Assembly (NCBI GenBank): GCA_028285205.1
Contig: JANQQA010000179.1
Location: 1 to 36,093, forward strand
Direction: 5' to 3'
Origin: Bythopirellula sp.
Lineage (GTDB): Bacteria > Planctomycetota > Planctomycetia > Pirellulales > Lacipirellulaceae
Length of the DNA stretch: 36,093 nucleotides
The notes under the pieces are model-generated. The model was not told the origin of the DNA, made no database searches, and saw only the letters and a program-made list of their open reading frames with translations. A program made the translations under genes and the position numbers. Numbering within the stretch: position 1 is the stretch's first letter; every line of letters begins with the position of its first letter. Positions 8,936 to 17,167 of the stretch are shown one piece after another.

Positions 8936-9662
8936 CGCGAATCTTCAGTCCACGGAACTCAATTGGCGAACCTTCCGATTCCAGGCAGAGATAGCCCGTT
9001 TTGGGAGTGATCTCGGTCCCCCCAGAGACCTCTTCGCCGTTGACCCAGAGGCGGACTTCGCCGTTGATCGCGCGGACGTAATAGTGGTTCCACTCGCCGA
9101 CGCCTTTGGTGAGATCCTTCGAAGGGAAGCTTCGCACCCCATCGGGTGAGATCGGCGGGAACGGCTTTAGTTTGGTCTCGCCGACGGGGAACACGTCGCC
9201 ATGGCACGTGAACCAAGTGGCTTTTCGTTTGCCGTCGCTCTCATACTGCTCCTTGTAACCCAGATCGAGCACCTGGACCTCGACGCCATGCGGCAGGCCG
9301 GGACCCGTGAGTTTTTCGAGCGAAGCTGGGATGGTCCAGACGAAGATGCCCGAGTTGCCGGCGTGTTTGAGATGCCGCCACTGACAGACGAGTTCGAAGT
9401 TGGTGTATTGCTTCTTCGTTCGCATCACACCGACAGGCTGACCTGTGCAGTGGATAGTGCCGTCTTTCCAGGACCAGGTGTCCTCTTTGCAGTTCACATT
9501 GACGAAGTCGTCTTCGCCCAACGCAATCCAGCCCGGTGCGTCGCCCCTGATCATCGCCTGCTTGACGGTGGCGGTTTCTTCGGCTTGGACCACTGATATC
9601 GCGGCCGAGCAAGTTAGCAGGGCAGAGGCTAGCATCACAAGTTGCGCTGGGCGAGTTCGCAT
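8925..9662 (-). CDS. Secreted DUF1080 (3-keto-disaccharide hydrolase domain) protein
   Basis: The protein has 245 residues. A signal peptide occupies residues 1-27, with cleavage after 'SVVQA', followed by one DUF1080 domain, a concanavalin-like beta-sandwich very abundant in planctomycetes. Typical segments are 'WSWKDGTIHCTG', 'FELVCQWRHLKHAGNSGIF', 'GVEVQVLD', 'WNHYYVRAINGEVRLWVNG' and 'IEFRGLKIREL'. Some members hydrolyse 3-keto-glucosides, while others are only thought to bind sugar; the specific substrate here is not readable. The start at 9662 is supported by a GGAG site 7 bases upstream on the minus strand. It is a lone minus-strand gene between asnS and the rpsB operon, so context does not narrow its role. 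Confidence 0.9.
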   Translation of the reverse strand: MRTRPAQLVMLASALLTCSAAISVVQAEETATVKQAMIRGDAPGWIALGEDDFVNVNCKEDTWSWKDGTIHCTGQPVGVMRTKKQYTNFELVCQWRHLKHAGNSGIFVWTIPASLEKLTGPGLPHGVEVQVLDLGYKEQYESDGKRKATWFTCHGDVFPVGETKLKPFPPISPDGVRSFPSKDLTKGVGEWNHYYVRAINGEVRLWVNGEEVSGGTEITPKTGYLCLESEGSPIEFRGLKIRELP

Positions 9663-9813
9663 CGAATTCTCCGTCAGGTGTGAGTGAACTGTAGCCTGAT
9701 TCTAGTCGCGTCACCGGAAGTTCCAAGCCGTCAGACCAGCCCTTCCAGTGCCTGACGCACTACTATCTCTGAGCGGGCTGCCAACGGTGGTAGAACGCCG
9801 GAATTCGCGGCAA

Positions 9814-9842
9814 TTGACGCCTCTGCGGCACCCCGATAAACT
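9814..9842 (+). promoter_or_regulatory. Sigma70-type promoter for rpsB
   Basis: TTGACG (9814-9819) and TAAACT (9837-9842) are separated by exactly 17 bp. Initiation near 9849 would give rpsB a leader of about 140 nt, long enough for control structures. Confidence 0.5.
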
Positions 9843-9941
9843 ACAAGGCTAATCCGATCCGAACGGCCCGGACGGGTGAGCACTAACTTGGCTGGCCGCA
9901 ACGATTTACCAACGCTGGATGCGATCATTCACTGATCGTAC

Positions 9942-9960
9942 TGGGCGGCATTGACGCCCA
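9942..9960 (+). promoter_or_regulatory. Hairpin in the rpsB leader
   Basis: TGGGCG (9942-9947) and CGCCCA (9955-9960) pair perfectly around a 7-nt loop, 30 bases before the rpsB start. A smaller dyad, GATCA-TTCAC-TGATC, lies just upstream. Ribosomal protein S2 represses its own leader in other bacteria; whether this structure serves that purpose is inference. Confidence 0.35.
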
Positions 9961-9989
9961 TCTGCCGGCGTGCCCCAGAAGGAAAACTC

Positions 9990-10784
9990 ATGTCTTCAGC
10001 TCTCGTGAAGCAGCTGGTCGAGTCCGGTGTGCATTTTGGTCACCGCTCGAGCCGCTGGAACCCCAAGATGCGGCCGTACATCTACGCGCGCCGCAATCAG
10101 ATCCACATTATCGACGTCCGCGAGACGATCCGCGGATTACTGCGAGCCAAGAAATATCTGTCGAACGTCTCGCAGCACGGCAGCCTGGTGCTGTTCGTCG
10201 GCACAAAGCGGCAGGCTGGCGACGCACTTCAGAAAGCAGCCGAGCGGTGCGGCATGCCCTACGTGAACGATCGCTGGCTGGGCGGCACGTTGACAAATTT
10301 CCGAACCATTCGTAGCCGATTGAGTCGTTTGGAAGAGCTGGAGCGCATCCGCGACACGGATGAAATCAACACGTACTCGAAGAAAATGCAGTCTTCGCTC
10401 TCGCGTGAGTACCGCAAGATGTTTCGCAACCTCAACGGCATGCGAACAATGAATCGACTGCCCGAGTGCATGATCGTCGTCGATCCAAAGAAGGAGAAGA
10501 ATGCTGTCAAAGAGGCCAAGAAGTTAGGGATCGCCACGGTCGCGCTGATTGATACCGATTGCGATCCCGACCAGGTTGATCTGCCGATTCCTGGCAACGA
10601 CGACAGCATGCGTTCGATCGACCTGATCATCAATATCCTCGCCGACGCGGTTGCCGAAGGCAAAGCGCAAGCTGCGACTCAGCAACAGCAGAAATCGGAA
10701 GGTGCTGATAACACTGGCGCTGGGACCAACGGCTCAGGAGCCGGTAACGCCGCGACCAGTGGAGCCGCCGCCGCCGCAGAGTAG
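9990..10784 (+). CDS. rpsB: 30S ribosomal protein S2
   Basis: S2 sits at the head-body junction of the small subunit and helps recruit S1. The protein has 264 residues. It begins with the family signature '[19 protein letters not shown]' and contains '[11 protein letters not shown]', '[10 protein letters not shown]' and '[13 protein letters not shown]'. '[19 protein letters not shown]' and '[20 protein letters not shown]' complete the core. The last 40 residues form a low-complexity Gln/Gly/Ala tail absent from E. coli S2. The ATG at 9990 has AGAAGGA upstream, which decides it over an in-frame start at 9951. It is the first gene of the conserved rpsB-tsf-pyrH-frr order, with tsf 110 bp downstream. 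Confidence 0.97.
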   Translation: MSSALVKQLVESGVHFGHRSSRWNPKMRPYIYARRNQIHIIDVRETIRGLLRAKKYLSNVSQHGSLVLFVGTKRQAGDALQKAAERCGMPYVNDRWLGGTLTNFRTIRSRLSRLEELERIRDTDEINTYSKKMQSSLSREYRKMFRNLNGMRTMNRLPECMIVVDPKKEKNAVKEAKKLGIATVALIDTDCDPDQVDLPIPGNDDSMRSIDLIINILADAVAEGKAQAATQQQQKSEGADNTGAGTNGSGAGNAATSGAAAAAE

Positions 10785-10894
10785 ACGATTGCTTTAGGGA
10801 ACATGGTGCTTTGGGAATCTTGGCCCACTGGCGCCGGCTCCCCCTAGCTACCACACAATATCAACCACTCACTACACCAGAGGAGTTCACCACC

Positions 10895-11764
10895 ATGGCT
10901 GAGATTACAGCAGCAATGGTCAAGAAGCTACGCGACGATACGCAACTGCCGATGATGGAGTGCAAGAAAGCACTCAACGAAGCAAACGGCGATGTAGAAG
11001 CTGCGAAACAAGCCCTTCGCGAGGCAGGCAAAAAGTTCATGGGCAAACGCCAAGACCGCGAGACGGAAGAGGGCCGCATCGGCGTGTACTCGTCCGTGGC
11101 AGACGGCGTGGGCGCGATGATCGAATTGCAGTGCGAGTCGGCTCCGGTCGCCAGCAACGAAGAGTTCGTTCAACTGGCCAGCGATTTGGCCACTCAACTC
11201 GCTACGGGCCCTGGTGCGTCGACCGCCGAGGAGTTGTGGGCCCAACCGTCGCCCAGCAAGGATGGCATGACGTTGGAAGAGCAACGTGATGAAATCCAAA
11301 ACAAGATTCGCGAAGTCTTTCGTCTGTCGCGCATGGAGCGGTTTGACGCTCCAGCCGGCGCGTTCGTGCACATGGCCAAGATTGGCGTGTTGCTGGAAGT
11401 CGAAGGCGGCAGCGACGAAATTGCCAAGGACATCAGCATGCACGTGGCGGCGATGAATCCGCAGGCTGCGACCAAGGAGGATCTCGATCCGGAATTGGTT
11501 GCCAAGGAGCGCGCTGTACTCACCGAGGCGGCACGCAAAGAAGGTAAGCCTGAGAACATCATCGAAAAGATGATCGAAGGCCGCATGCGGAACTTCTACG
11601 CCGAGAATGTGCTCGAAGAGCAGCCCTTCGTCCGCGACGAGAAGCAGACGGTCGGAGCGCTGGCCAAAGCGGGCGGCATGAAAGTCGTCCGCTTTATCCG
11701 CTGGCAACTGGGCGAAGCGGGCTCAGGCGAAGAGTCCGACGCGGCGGAAGCCGTCGCGAGTTAG
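10895..11764 (+). CDS. tsf: Elongation factor Ts
   Basis: EF-Ts releases GDP from EF-Tu so that it can be recharged with GTP. The protein has 289 residues. An N-terminal UBA-like helical domain carries 'LRDDTQLPMMECKKALNEA' (the family's 'R..TG...M.CKKAL' motif), followed by two core subdomains. 'EGRIGVYS' and 'MHVAAMNPQA' are recognisable core segments, and 'ENIIEKMIEGRMRNFYAE' is the coiled-coil region. The C-terminal 'PFVRDEKQTVGAL' is standard. The ATG at 10895 has a GAGGAG site; an upstream in-frame start at 10811 would add 28 unconserved residues. A strong terminator follows 14 bp after the stop. Confidence 0.97.
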   Translation: MAEITAAMVKKLRDDTQLPMMECKKALNEANGDVEAAKQALREAGKKFMGKRQDRETEEGRIGVYSSVADGVGAMIELQCESAPVASNEEFVQLASDLATQLATGPGASTAEELWAQPSPSKDGMTLEEQRDEIQNKIREVFRLSRMERFDAPAGAFVHMAKIGVLLEVEGGSDEIAKDISMHVAAMNPQAATKEDLDPELVAKERAVLTEAARKEGKPENIIEKMIEGRMRNFYAENVLEEQPFVRDEKQTVGALAKAGGMKVVRFIRWQLGEAGSGEESDAAEAVAS

Positions 11765-11778
11765 ATGTTGCAACCACC

Positions 11779-11811
11779 AGCCCTGGGCAGCGATGCCCAG
11801 GGCTTTTTTTT
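11779..11811 (+). terminator. Intrinsic terminator after tsf
   Basis: AGCCCTGGGCA (11779-11789) and TGCCCAGGGCT (11794-11804) form a perfect 11-bp GC-rich stem with a 4-nt loop, followed directly by seven more T residues. It separates rpsB-tsf transcription from pyrH-frr. Confidence 0.9.
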
Positions 11812-11850
11812 GACCTCCCGACTTTGAGAACACAGAGCTGACCTGACGCA

Positions 11851-12600
11851 ATGTCAACGACTGATTCCACGACCACCGTTGGTCCTTACAATCGCATCGT
11901 CCTTAAGCTCTCTGGGGAGAGCTTCGCACCACCCGGTGAGCGCGGGATCAGCATGCAGGAGGTGGTGCACATTGCCACGCAGACCTATCGTGCTCAGCAG
12001 CAGGGAGTGCAGATTGCGATTGTCATCGGCGGCGGAAATATTTTGCGAGGCGCGCAGTTCACCGCAGGCAATTCCAGCATTCAGGAAGCGACAGCTCACT
12101 ATATGGGCATGATCGCCACCGTTATCAACGGCCTGGCACTGCAGGATGCCCTGGAATCGTTGGGCTGCGAGACTCGCCTCACAAGCACCGTAAAGATGGA
12201 CGGCGTGGCCGAACCTTACATCCGCCGACGCGCGAAGCGTCACCTCGAAAAGGGACGCATCGTGATTCTCGCCGGCGGTACTGGCGCACCATTCGTGACG
12301 ACCGATACGGCTGCGGCGCAGAAAGCCCTGGAACTTGGTGCCGACATCCTGATGAAGGCCACCCGCGTCGATGGCGTATACAGCGATGATCCCGAGAAGA
12401 ATCCCCACGCAGAACTCTACCGCGAGTTGTCGTTTCAGCAAGTTCGTGAGCAAGAGTTGCGCGTCATGGATTCGACCGCGATCGCGCACTGCATGGAGCA
12501 CGATTTGCCGATCTTGGTGTTCAACTATCGCGAAGATGGTAATATCGAACGTGCCGTTCGCGGTGAGACCATTGGCACGTCGGTGACCAGTCGCGCGTGA
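11851..12600 (+). CDS. pyrH: UMP kinase
   Basis: PyrH phosphorylates UMP to UDP in pyrimidine nucleotide synthesis; the bacterial enzyme is a hexamer of the amino-acid-kinase fold. The protein has 249 residues. It shows '[10 protein letters not shown]' (phosphate-binding strand), '[16 protein letters not shown]', '[17 protein letters not shown]', the nucleotide-binding '[14 protein letters not shown]', and '[18 protein letters not shown]' for ATP and uridine contacts. The ATG at 11851 is only 40 bases after the tsf terminator and has a weak ribosome site. Transcription must therefore begin in that short gap, inside tsf, or by readthrough. No clear promoter was found in the gap. Confidence 0.97.
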   Translation: MSTTDSTTTVGPYNRIVLKLSGESFAPPGERGISMQEVVHIATQTYRAQQQGVQIAIVIGGGNILRGAQFTAGNSSIQEATAHYMGMIATVINGLALQDALESLGCETRLTSTVKMDGVAEPYIRRRAKRHLEKGRIVILAGGTGAPFVTTDTAAAQKALELGADILMKATRVDGVYSDDPEKNPHAELYRELSFQQVREQELRVMDSTAIAHCMEHDLPILVFNYREDGNIERAVRGETIGTSVTSRA

Positions 12601-12605
12601 AGATG

Positions 12606-12679
12606 GAATGACGAAATACCGAATGTCGAACGACGCACAGCTAGTCACTAGCGTTTCGTCTTCCGACATTTCGTCATTC
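12606..12679. repeat. Imperfect intergenic palindrome between pyrH and frr
   Basis: GAATGACGAAAT at 12606-12617 is repeated in perfect inversion at 12668-12679. The interior carries GAATGTCGAACGACGCAC (12621-12638), shared at 16 of 18 bases with the element after trxB. A tight GCTAG-TCA-CTAGC dyad lies near the centre (12640-12652). As RNA it would fold into a long, interrupted hairpin. Confidence 0.7.
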
Positions 12680-12693
12680 GTAGATTCCCCTAT

Positions 12694-12717
12694 TCCTAGC
12701 CCCCAGATCCTAGCCCC
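12694..12717. repeat. Pyrimidine-rich direct repeats before frr
   Basis: TCCTAGCCCC occurs at 12694-12703 and 12708-12717 (14-bp period), with a partial third copy (CTCCTAA) reaching the frr start. This leaves frr without a purine-rich ribosome site. Confidence 0.6.
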
Positions 12718-12729
12718 TAACTCCTAATC

Positions 12730-13290
12730 ATGACTGCCGACGATATTCTCCTCGACGCTGAAGAACGCATGGAAAAGGCGATCGCCAAACTCAAGAACGA
12801 TCTCACCGGCATTCGCACGGGACGAGCGAATCCTGGTTTGGTGGACTCGCTGCGCGTGGACGTATATGGATCACCGACGCCGATCAAGCAGATCGCCGCC
12901 GTCAGCGCTCCCGAACCGTCGCAATTGGTGATCCGGCCGTTCGACCCCTCCACGATCAAAGACATCGAGAAGGGCATCATCGGCAGCGACCTTGGGCTCG
13001 CTCCGCAAAACGACGGCAAGGTGATTCGCCTGAATATCCCGGCACTGTCCGGCGAAGTGCGACGTTCGATGGTCGCTCGCACCAAGGAACTGGCCGAGGA
13101 GCAGAAGGTCGCTATCCGCAATGTCCGCCGCGACGGCAACAAACATGCAGATCAGGCCGAAAAGGACAAGGAAATGACCGAGGACGACCGCGACTCGCTC
13201 AAAAAGGAAATCCAAGACCTCACCAAGAAGTACGAAGGCCAGGCGACAGAACTCGCGAAGGCCAAAGAAGCGGAGGTGATGGGGGATTAG
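12730..13290 (+). CDS. frr: Ribosome recycling factor
   Basis: RRF splits the post-termination ribosome together with EF-G. The protein has 186 residues, the usual length. It has the long three-helix domain I and small domain II. Typical segments are 'LKNDLTGIRTGRANPGLVD', 'VYGSPTPIKQIAAVSAPEP', 'LVIRPFDPSTIKDIEKGI', 'RLNIPALSGEVRRSMV' and 'VAIRNVRRDGNKHAD'. The ATG at 12730 is the only plausible start, although the upstream sequence is C/T-rich with no Shine-Dalgarno. It completes the conserved translation block. No terminator is evident after the stop. Confidence 0.97.
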   Translation: MTADDILLDAEERMEKAIAKLKNDLTGIRTGRANPGLVDSLRVDVYGSPTPIKQIAAVSAPEPSQLVIRPFDPSTIKDIEKGIIGSDLGLAPQNDGKVIRLNIPALSGEVRRSMVARTKELAEEQKVAIRNVRRDGNKHADQAEKDKEMTEDDRDSLKKEIQDLTKKYEGQATELAKAKEAEVMGD

Positions 13291-13452
13291 TATTGAGGCT
13301 GCGTACGTGGTATCTTACTCCCAAGATCGATAAAAAGTACTATACGATAATCGACGCACGATGCATCAGGCGCTAACCGGCGCCGGATTCTTCGCCAACT
13401 CCCGGTGTCTGGTTTCCTGCAAGCTACCAGAAGCTTTGAAGGAGAGTGTAGT

Positions 13453-14355
13453 ATGAGTTTCGTTGGCCACGGTCGTCCCCGCCGAGTCTGGGTGCTTGGT
13501 GTTCTCCTCGCATTGCTTTGCAGTTTGAGCCCTGATCGGTGTTCGGCAAATTGGGCCTTGTTCAGAATCAATCTTGACGGATCGGGGCTAGAGCAAATCA
13601 CCAAGCCCGTCGACACGTTTTGCGGATCCCCGGATTGGTCACCCGATGGGGAGTGGATAGCCTACGACACCTGGCCCACGAAAGATCACTACGTCGAGTC
13701 GAAAGTCTGCCTCGTTCGGTCTACCGGTGGAGATTCAACCGTCCTTGGACGGGGAGCCATGCCGAGTTGGTCGCCAGACGGGACACAGATTGTCTGCCAC
13801 ACTTATGACAGCCCCTCAACAATCGTTGTCATGAACGCAGATGGTAGCGGGCGCGAGACCGTGCTCAATCATTGGGGGAGCCCACGTTGGTCGCCGAAGT
13901 TTGATCGCATCGCATCGCTTGGTTCGAGCCTACGTGCGATTCACTTGTTGGATCTGCGTTCCGGCGCCGAAAGTGTCATCTTCTCGGGCGGTCCACATGC
14001 GAATTTGGGCTTCAGCATTTCACCCAGCGGCTTGCACTTCTGCTTTGGAGCCACCGAAGGTGGTGTGGCAATCGCCAGCTTAGATGAGGAATCACAGGAG
14101 CAGGAGGTGCAGTGGCTGGTGCATCACGGCTATACGAGCACGACTTCGTGGTCGCCTGACGGTAAGAAAGTGATCTACCAATGGGCTAAGTCGAGTAGAG
14201 ACACGGCTCAGCTGTACGTCAAGGATTTGACTTCCGACGAGCCGCCCCAGCGGCTGCCGTGGCAGGACCCCAAACGAAGCTACGCGAGTGCAGATTGGTC
14301 ACCCGACGGACAATCCCTAGTCTTTTGTGGCCTCATTGAGCCGGTGGAACCATGA
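13453..14355 (+). CDS. Secreted TolB-like beta-propeller protein
   Basis: The protein has 300 residues. A signal peptide of about 32 residues has the hydrophobic core 'VWVLGVLLALLCSLS'. At least five propeller blades follow, each marked by a WD40-like/TolB 'WSPDG' motif: 'DWSPDGEWIAY', 'SWSPDGTQIV', 'RWSPKFDRIA', 'SWSPDGKKVIY' and 'DWSPDGQSLVF'. It is much shorter than TolB (about 430) and lacks TolB's N-terminal domain, so it is not a Tol-Pal component. A periplasmic binding or scaffold role is inferred. The ATG at 13453 has GAAGGAGAG 7-8 bases upstream. Its stop overlaps the next start in an ATGA, so the two are probably co-translated. Confidence 0.85.
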   Translation: MSFVGHGRPRRVWVLGVLLALLCSLSPDRCSANWALFRINLDGSGLEQITKPVDTFCGSPDWSPDGEWIAYDTWPTKDHYVESKVCLVRSTGGDSTVLGRGAMPSWSPDGTQIVCHTYDSPSTIVVMNADGSGRETVLNHWGSPRWSPKFDRIASLGSSLRAIHLLDLRSGAESVIFSGGPHANLGFSISPSGLHFCFGATEGGVAIASLDEESQEQEVQWLVHHGYTSTTSWSPDGKKVIYQWAKSSRDTAQLYVKDLTSDEPPQRLPWQDPKRSYASADWSPDGQSLVFCGLIEPVEP

Positions 14356-15020
14356 CGCCTGACTCAGATGGCCAGTCCGGTTGGACACGGTGGTTGAGAT
14401 TTCGACTCCGGTCTTTGCTGGTGCTGCTCACGGTTTTCAGCCTGATGATGGCAATTTGGACGGTCGTCGTCCGGCCTTATCGTGACCAGATGAACGCCAT
14501 GGCGATCCTTAACAAGACGTTTGCCGGCGAGATGACGTTTGAAGACACTCGTGCGGTGGGCCCCGCGTGGCACGAGTGGCTGGTCACCAAGATGTTGGGA
14601 GAGCAGCATTACAGGGAGATCATCGCACTCGACTTGAGTGTGACGGGTGCAACAGCTGATCAGTTGCGGTCGTTGGGTGATCTAAGATTTCTAGAGCAGC
14701 TGTCACTGGACCGGACCAAGGCTGACGACGCGGTCGTGATTTCGTTGTTTCGACTCTCACAGCTGAAATCCCTCTCGTTGAGCTATACGCCAATTACCGA
14801 CCGGGGATTGAAGGGACTGTCCAACCACCCACAGCTTGAAATCCTTTATTTGACCGGCACCGCGATTTCCGATGATAGCATCTCCTCATTGACTCAAATT
14901 AGCACATTGCGGCAGCTGTACGTGCGTTGGTCAGCGTTCAGCCAACAGGGAATCGAGTCACTCAAGGCGGCCAGCGCCGGGTGCGAAATCCACTCGCACT
15001 TATTGGTGACACGCGGGTGA
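14352..15020 (+). CDS. Membrane-anchored leucine-rich-repeat protein
   Basis: The protein has 222 residues. A single membrane span lies at about 18-40, after a 'WLRFRLRSLL' arginine-rich start that recurs in many planctomycete membrane proteins. From about residue 90 there are four or five LRRs: 'IIALDLSVTGATADQLRSL', 'LEQLSLDRTKADD', 'LKSLSLSYTPITDRGLKGL', 'LEILYLTGTAISDDSISSL' and 'LRQLYVRWSAFSQQGIESL'. The pattern is of the cysteine-containing/RI-like class without the cysteines. The start overlaps the stop of the propeller gene by 4 bases (ATGA), implying translational coupling and perhaps a joint function at the envelope. A hairpin follows the stop. The function is unknown. Confidence 0.8.
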   Translation: MTPDSDGQSGWTRWLRFRLRSLLVLLTVFSLMMAIWTVVVRPYRDQMNAMAILNKTFAGEMTFEDTRAVGPAWHEWLVTKMLGEQHYREIIALDLSVTGATADQLRSLGDLRFLEQLSLDRTKADDAVVISLFRLSQLKSLSLSYTPITDRGLKGLSNHPQLEILYLTGTAISDDSISSLTQISTLRQLYVRWSAFSQQGIESLKAASAGCEIHSHLLVTRG

Positions 15021-15022
15021 AG

Positions 15023-15060
15023 AGCTGAAGTGCGATTGCTAGCACTGCTCAGCTTCTCTT
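15023..15060 (+). terminator. Probable terminator after the LRR gene
   Basis: AGCTGA-AGTGC (15023-15033) pairs with GCACT-GC-TCAGCT (15042-15054), a stem of 11 pairs with a 2-nt bulge and an 8-nt loop, three bases after the stop codon. The tail TCTCTT is only partly T-rich. Confidence 0.5.
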
Positions 15061-15088
15061 GCTCAACTACCTGACGCGTGTCTATACT
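15059..15088 (+). promoter_or_regulatory. Candidate promoter for the parvulin gene
   Basis: TTGCTC (15059-15064) and TATACT (15083-15088) are 18 bp apart, about 80 bases before the start codon. The -10 is good and the -35 weak. Confidence 0.4.
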
Positions 15089-15168
15089 CCTCCGCTGATA
15101 CCCGTATTCTGCGCGCATCCCGTCGCGCGTGGACCCAAATTCTGCACTCGGTTTATGGAGAAACCGCT

Positions 15169-17106
15169 ATGTCTCGCACCGAGACGACTCGCAAGGATGT
15201 TGATTCGCAGACTGCCCGCGCTCGCTTTGCCTCTTGGGCGTGGAAACACCAAGTCGGCTGGATGGTAGCCGCCGCTGTCATCGCCGCGTTGCTATTCCAG
15301 TTCCGCCAAGTCGAAGGCGACCAGACCGCAAACGCACAGACAGCGCGCAGCGCCCCGCCTGCTGCGGCCGCCACGGACAATTCGCAACTCCCGCGGAAGG
15401 AACATCCTCAGCATGATGTGATGGCGCTGGTCAACGGCGCTGACATCAGCCGCGTCGACTTGATCAACGCGTGCGTGAAGCGATTTGGTGAAGATGTGCT
15501 GGAGAGCCTAGTCAACAAGCGGCTGATCCTCTCTCACTGCGAGAAACGCGGCATCACGGTTTCGCAGCAGGAGATCGTCGACGAAGTTGATCGGATGGCG
15601 AAACGCTTCAAGCTTGGTCGGGAACAGTGGTTTGAGATGCTGGAAAAAGAACGCGGTATCAGCCCAGAGGAATATGCTCGCGACATTGTGTGGCCGACAC
15701 TTGCACTGCGAAAACTGGCCGCTGAACAAGTCCAGCCGACCCGCGAAGAACTCGACAAAGCCTACGAAAGTCAATACGGTGAAATGGTCGGCGCTCGGTT
15801 GATCGCGGTGAACAATGAGAACCTGGCGCGTGAACTTCACGCTCAGCTCGTTGCCAATCCAGACAGTTTTCCGCGTACCGCGATCGAGCATTCCATCGAC
15901 GTCAACAGTGCCAGCGTTGGCGGACTGATTCAGCCGATCCGCCGCCATGTCGGCGATCCGGGCATCGAGCGTGAGGCCTTCCAGATGCAACCGGGGCAGA
16001 TCTCTCCGATTATTCCAGTGGCTGGACAATTCGTGATCCTGAAGTGCGAGAACCGCATCCCCGCCCGTCAGATCGCTCGGGGCGAGATCGAAGCACAGCT
16101 CGTCGAAAAGATTAAGGACGAAAAGCTTCGTGGTGTTGCGAACAAATTGTTCACCCAACTCCAAGGCGCTGCCACGACGGTGAACGTCTACAACAATCCG
16201 CAGTTGCGTGAAACGATGCCCGGCGTCGTCGCGACCGTCAACGGCGATCGCATCACGATGAACGACCTTGGTAAGGAGTGCCTGATTCGTCACGGCGAAG
16301 AGGTTCTCGACATTGAAATTTCGCAACTGCTGCTTGAGCAAGCACTCAAACAGGCCAACCTTCAAGTCACCGAAGCCGATCTGCAAGCTGAGGTCAGCCA
16401 CGCAGCCGTGCTGGCCGGTGTCGTCGACGAGCAAGGCAACGCCGATCTCGACAAGTGGTTCGCAGCCGTGACCGAAGAAGGTGGCGTGGATCAGAAGCAG
16501 TACCTCCGCGACTCGGTGTGGCCGTCGGCTGCACTCAAGAAACTGACCGCCAATAACGTGCAGGTGACCCAAGAGGATTTGCAGAAGGGCTTTGAGGCCA
16601 ATTACGGCGAACGTATTCGTTGTCGCGCGATCGTATTGTCCACAATGCGTCGCGCCCAGGAAGTCTGGGACAAGGCACGCCGCAACCCGACGATTCAGTA
16701 CTTCGGCGATTTGGCCGCCGAGTATTCGGTTGAACCGACCAGCAAGGCGCTCCGCGGCGAAGTCCCGCCGCTGCAGCGGCACGGTGGACAGCCGCAGTTG
16801 GAGCAGGCCGCCTTCGCCCTGCAGCCGGGGCAGCTCTCGGGTATTGTTCAGGTCGCTGACAAGTTCGTGATCCTGCTCGCTGAGGGCCGCACCGAGCGGA
16901 TCGACATCGATCTCGCTCAGGTCCGCGAGATTTTGGAGCGTGACATTTACGAGAAAAAGCTCCGCATCGCCATGAGCGAGAAATTCGAGTCGATCCGTGA
17001 GCAGTCACGCATCGACAACTACCTCGCCGGCACGTCGCAGGCACCACCGGCGCGCGGCACAGTTCGCCAGGATGAGGCTGTGCGTCCGACTTCCACGCGG
17101 CGATAA
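15169..17106 (+). CDS. Membrane-anchored peptidylprolyl isomerase with two SurA/parvulin units
   Basis: The protein has 645 residues. One transmembrane segment lies at about 29-45 with the bulk outside the cytoplasm. Two homologous copies of a SurA-N-like helical region plus a parvulin domain follow. Copy 1 starts near residue 84 ('VMALVNGADISRVDL') and copy 2 near residue 353 ('VVATVNGDRITMNDL'). Shared landmarks are 'ARDIVWPTLALRKL' against 'LRDSVWPSAALKKL' and 'FQMQPGQISPIIPVAGQFVIL' against 'FALQPGQLSGIVQVADKFVIL'. The parvulin parts span about 204-296 and 481-580. The likely role is a PpiD/SurA-type chaperone for secreted or outer-membrane proteins. The ATG at 15169 has a GGAGAAA site. 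The last 20 residues are basic and unstructured. Confidence 0.88.
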   Translation: MSRTETTRKDVDSQTARARFASWAWKHQVGWMVAAAVIAALLFQFRQVEGDQTANAQTARSAPPAAAATDNSQLPRKEHPQHDVMALVNGADISRVDLINACVKRFGEDVLESLVNKRLILSHCEKRGITVSQQEIVDEVDRMAKRFKLGREQWFEMLEKERGISPEEYARDIVWPTLALRKLAAEQVQPTREELDKAYESQYGEMVGARLIAVNNENLARELHAQLVANPDSFPRTAIEHSIDVNSASVGGLIQPIRRHVGDPGIEREAFQMQPGQISPIIPVAGQFVILKCENRIPARQIARGEIEAQLVEKIKDEKLRGVANKLFTQLQGAATTVNVYNNPQLRETMPGVVATVNGDRITMNDLGKECLIRHGEEVLDIEISQLLLEQALKQANLQVTEADLQAEVSHAAVLAGVVDEQGNADLDKWFAAVTEEGGVDQKQYLRDSVWPSAALKKLTANNVQVTQEDLQKGFEANYGERIRCRAIVLSTMRRAQEVWDKARRNPTIQYFGDLAAEYSVEPTSKALRGEVPPLQRHGGQPQLEQAAFALQPGQLSGIVQVADKFVILLAEGRTERIDIDLAQVREILERDIYEKKLRIAMSEKFESIREQSRIDNYLAGTSQAPPARGTVRQDEAVRPTSTRR

Positions 17107-17167
17107 TCGCCCAGTGGAGGAGAATGCCGACAAAATCATCTCGTTCGCTGTCCAACGATTCTATGCA

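Larger units (their letters stand above)
9663..9989. other. 327-bp divergent intergenic region between DUF1080 gene and rpsB
   Basis: The left end must hold the promoter for the minus-strand DUF1080 gene, which I could not pick out. The right half holds the rpsB promoter and leader hairpin given separately. A 65-codon minus-strand frame at 9731-9928 has no recognisable features and is not called. Confidence 0.5.

Noticed and set aside
9731..9928. 65-codon minus-strand frame between the DUF1080 gene and rpsB
   Set aside because: There is no ribosome site or known motif, and it covers the proposed rpsB promoter. It could be a relic, but I cannot support it.
13291..13452. Promoter-like AT-rich sequence (TATACGATAAT near 13341) before the propeller gene
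   Set aside because: No -35 with suitable spacing could be paired with any of the overlapping -10 candidates.
15508..16782. 424-codon minus-strand open frame
   Set aside because: It lies entirely opposite the parvulin gene, has no recognisable domain, and is explained by codon bias of the sense strand.
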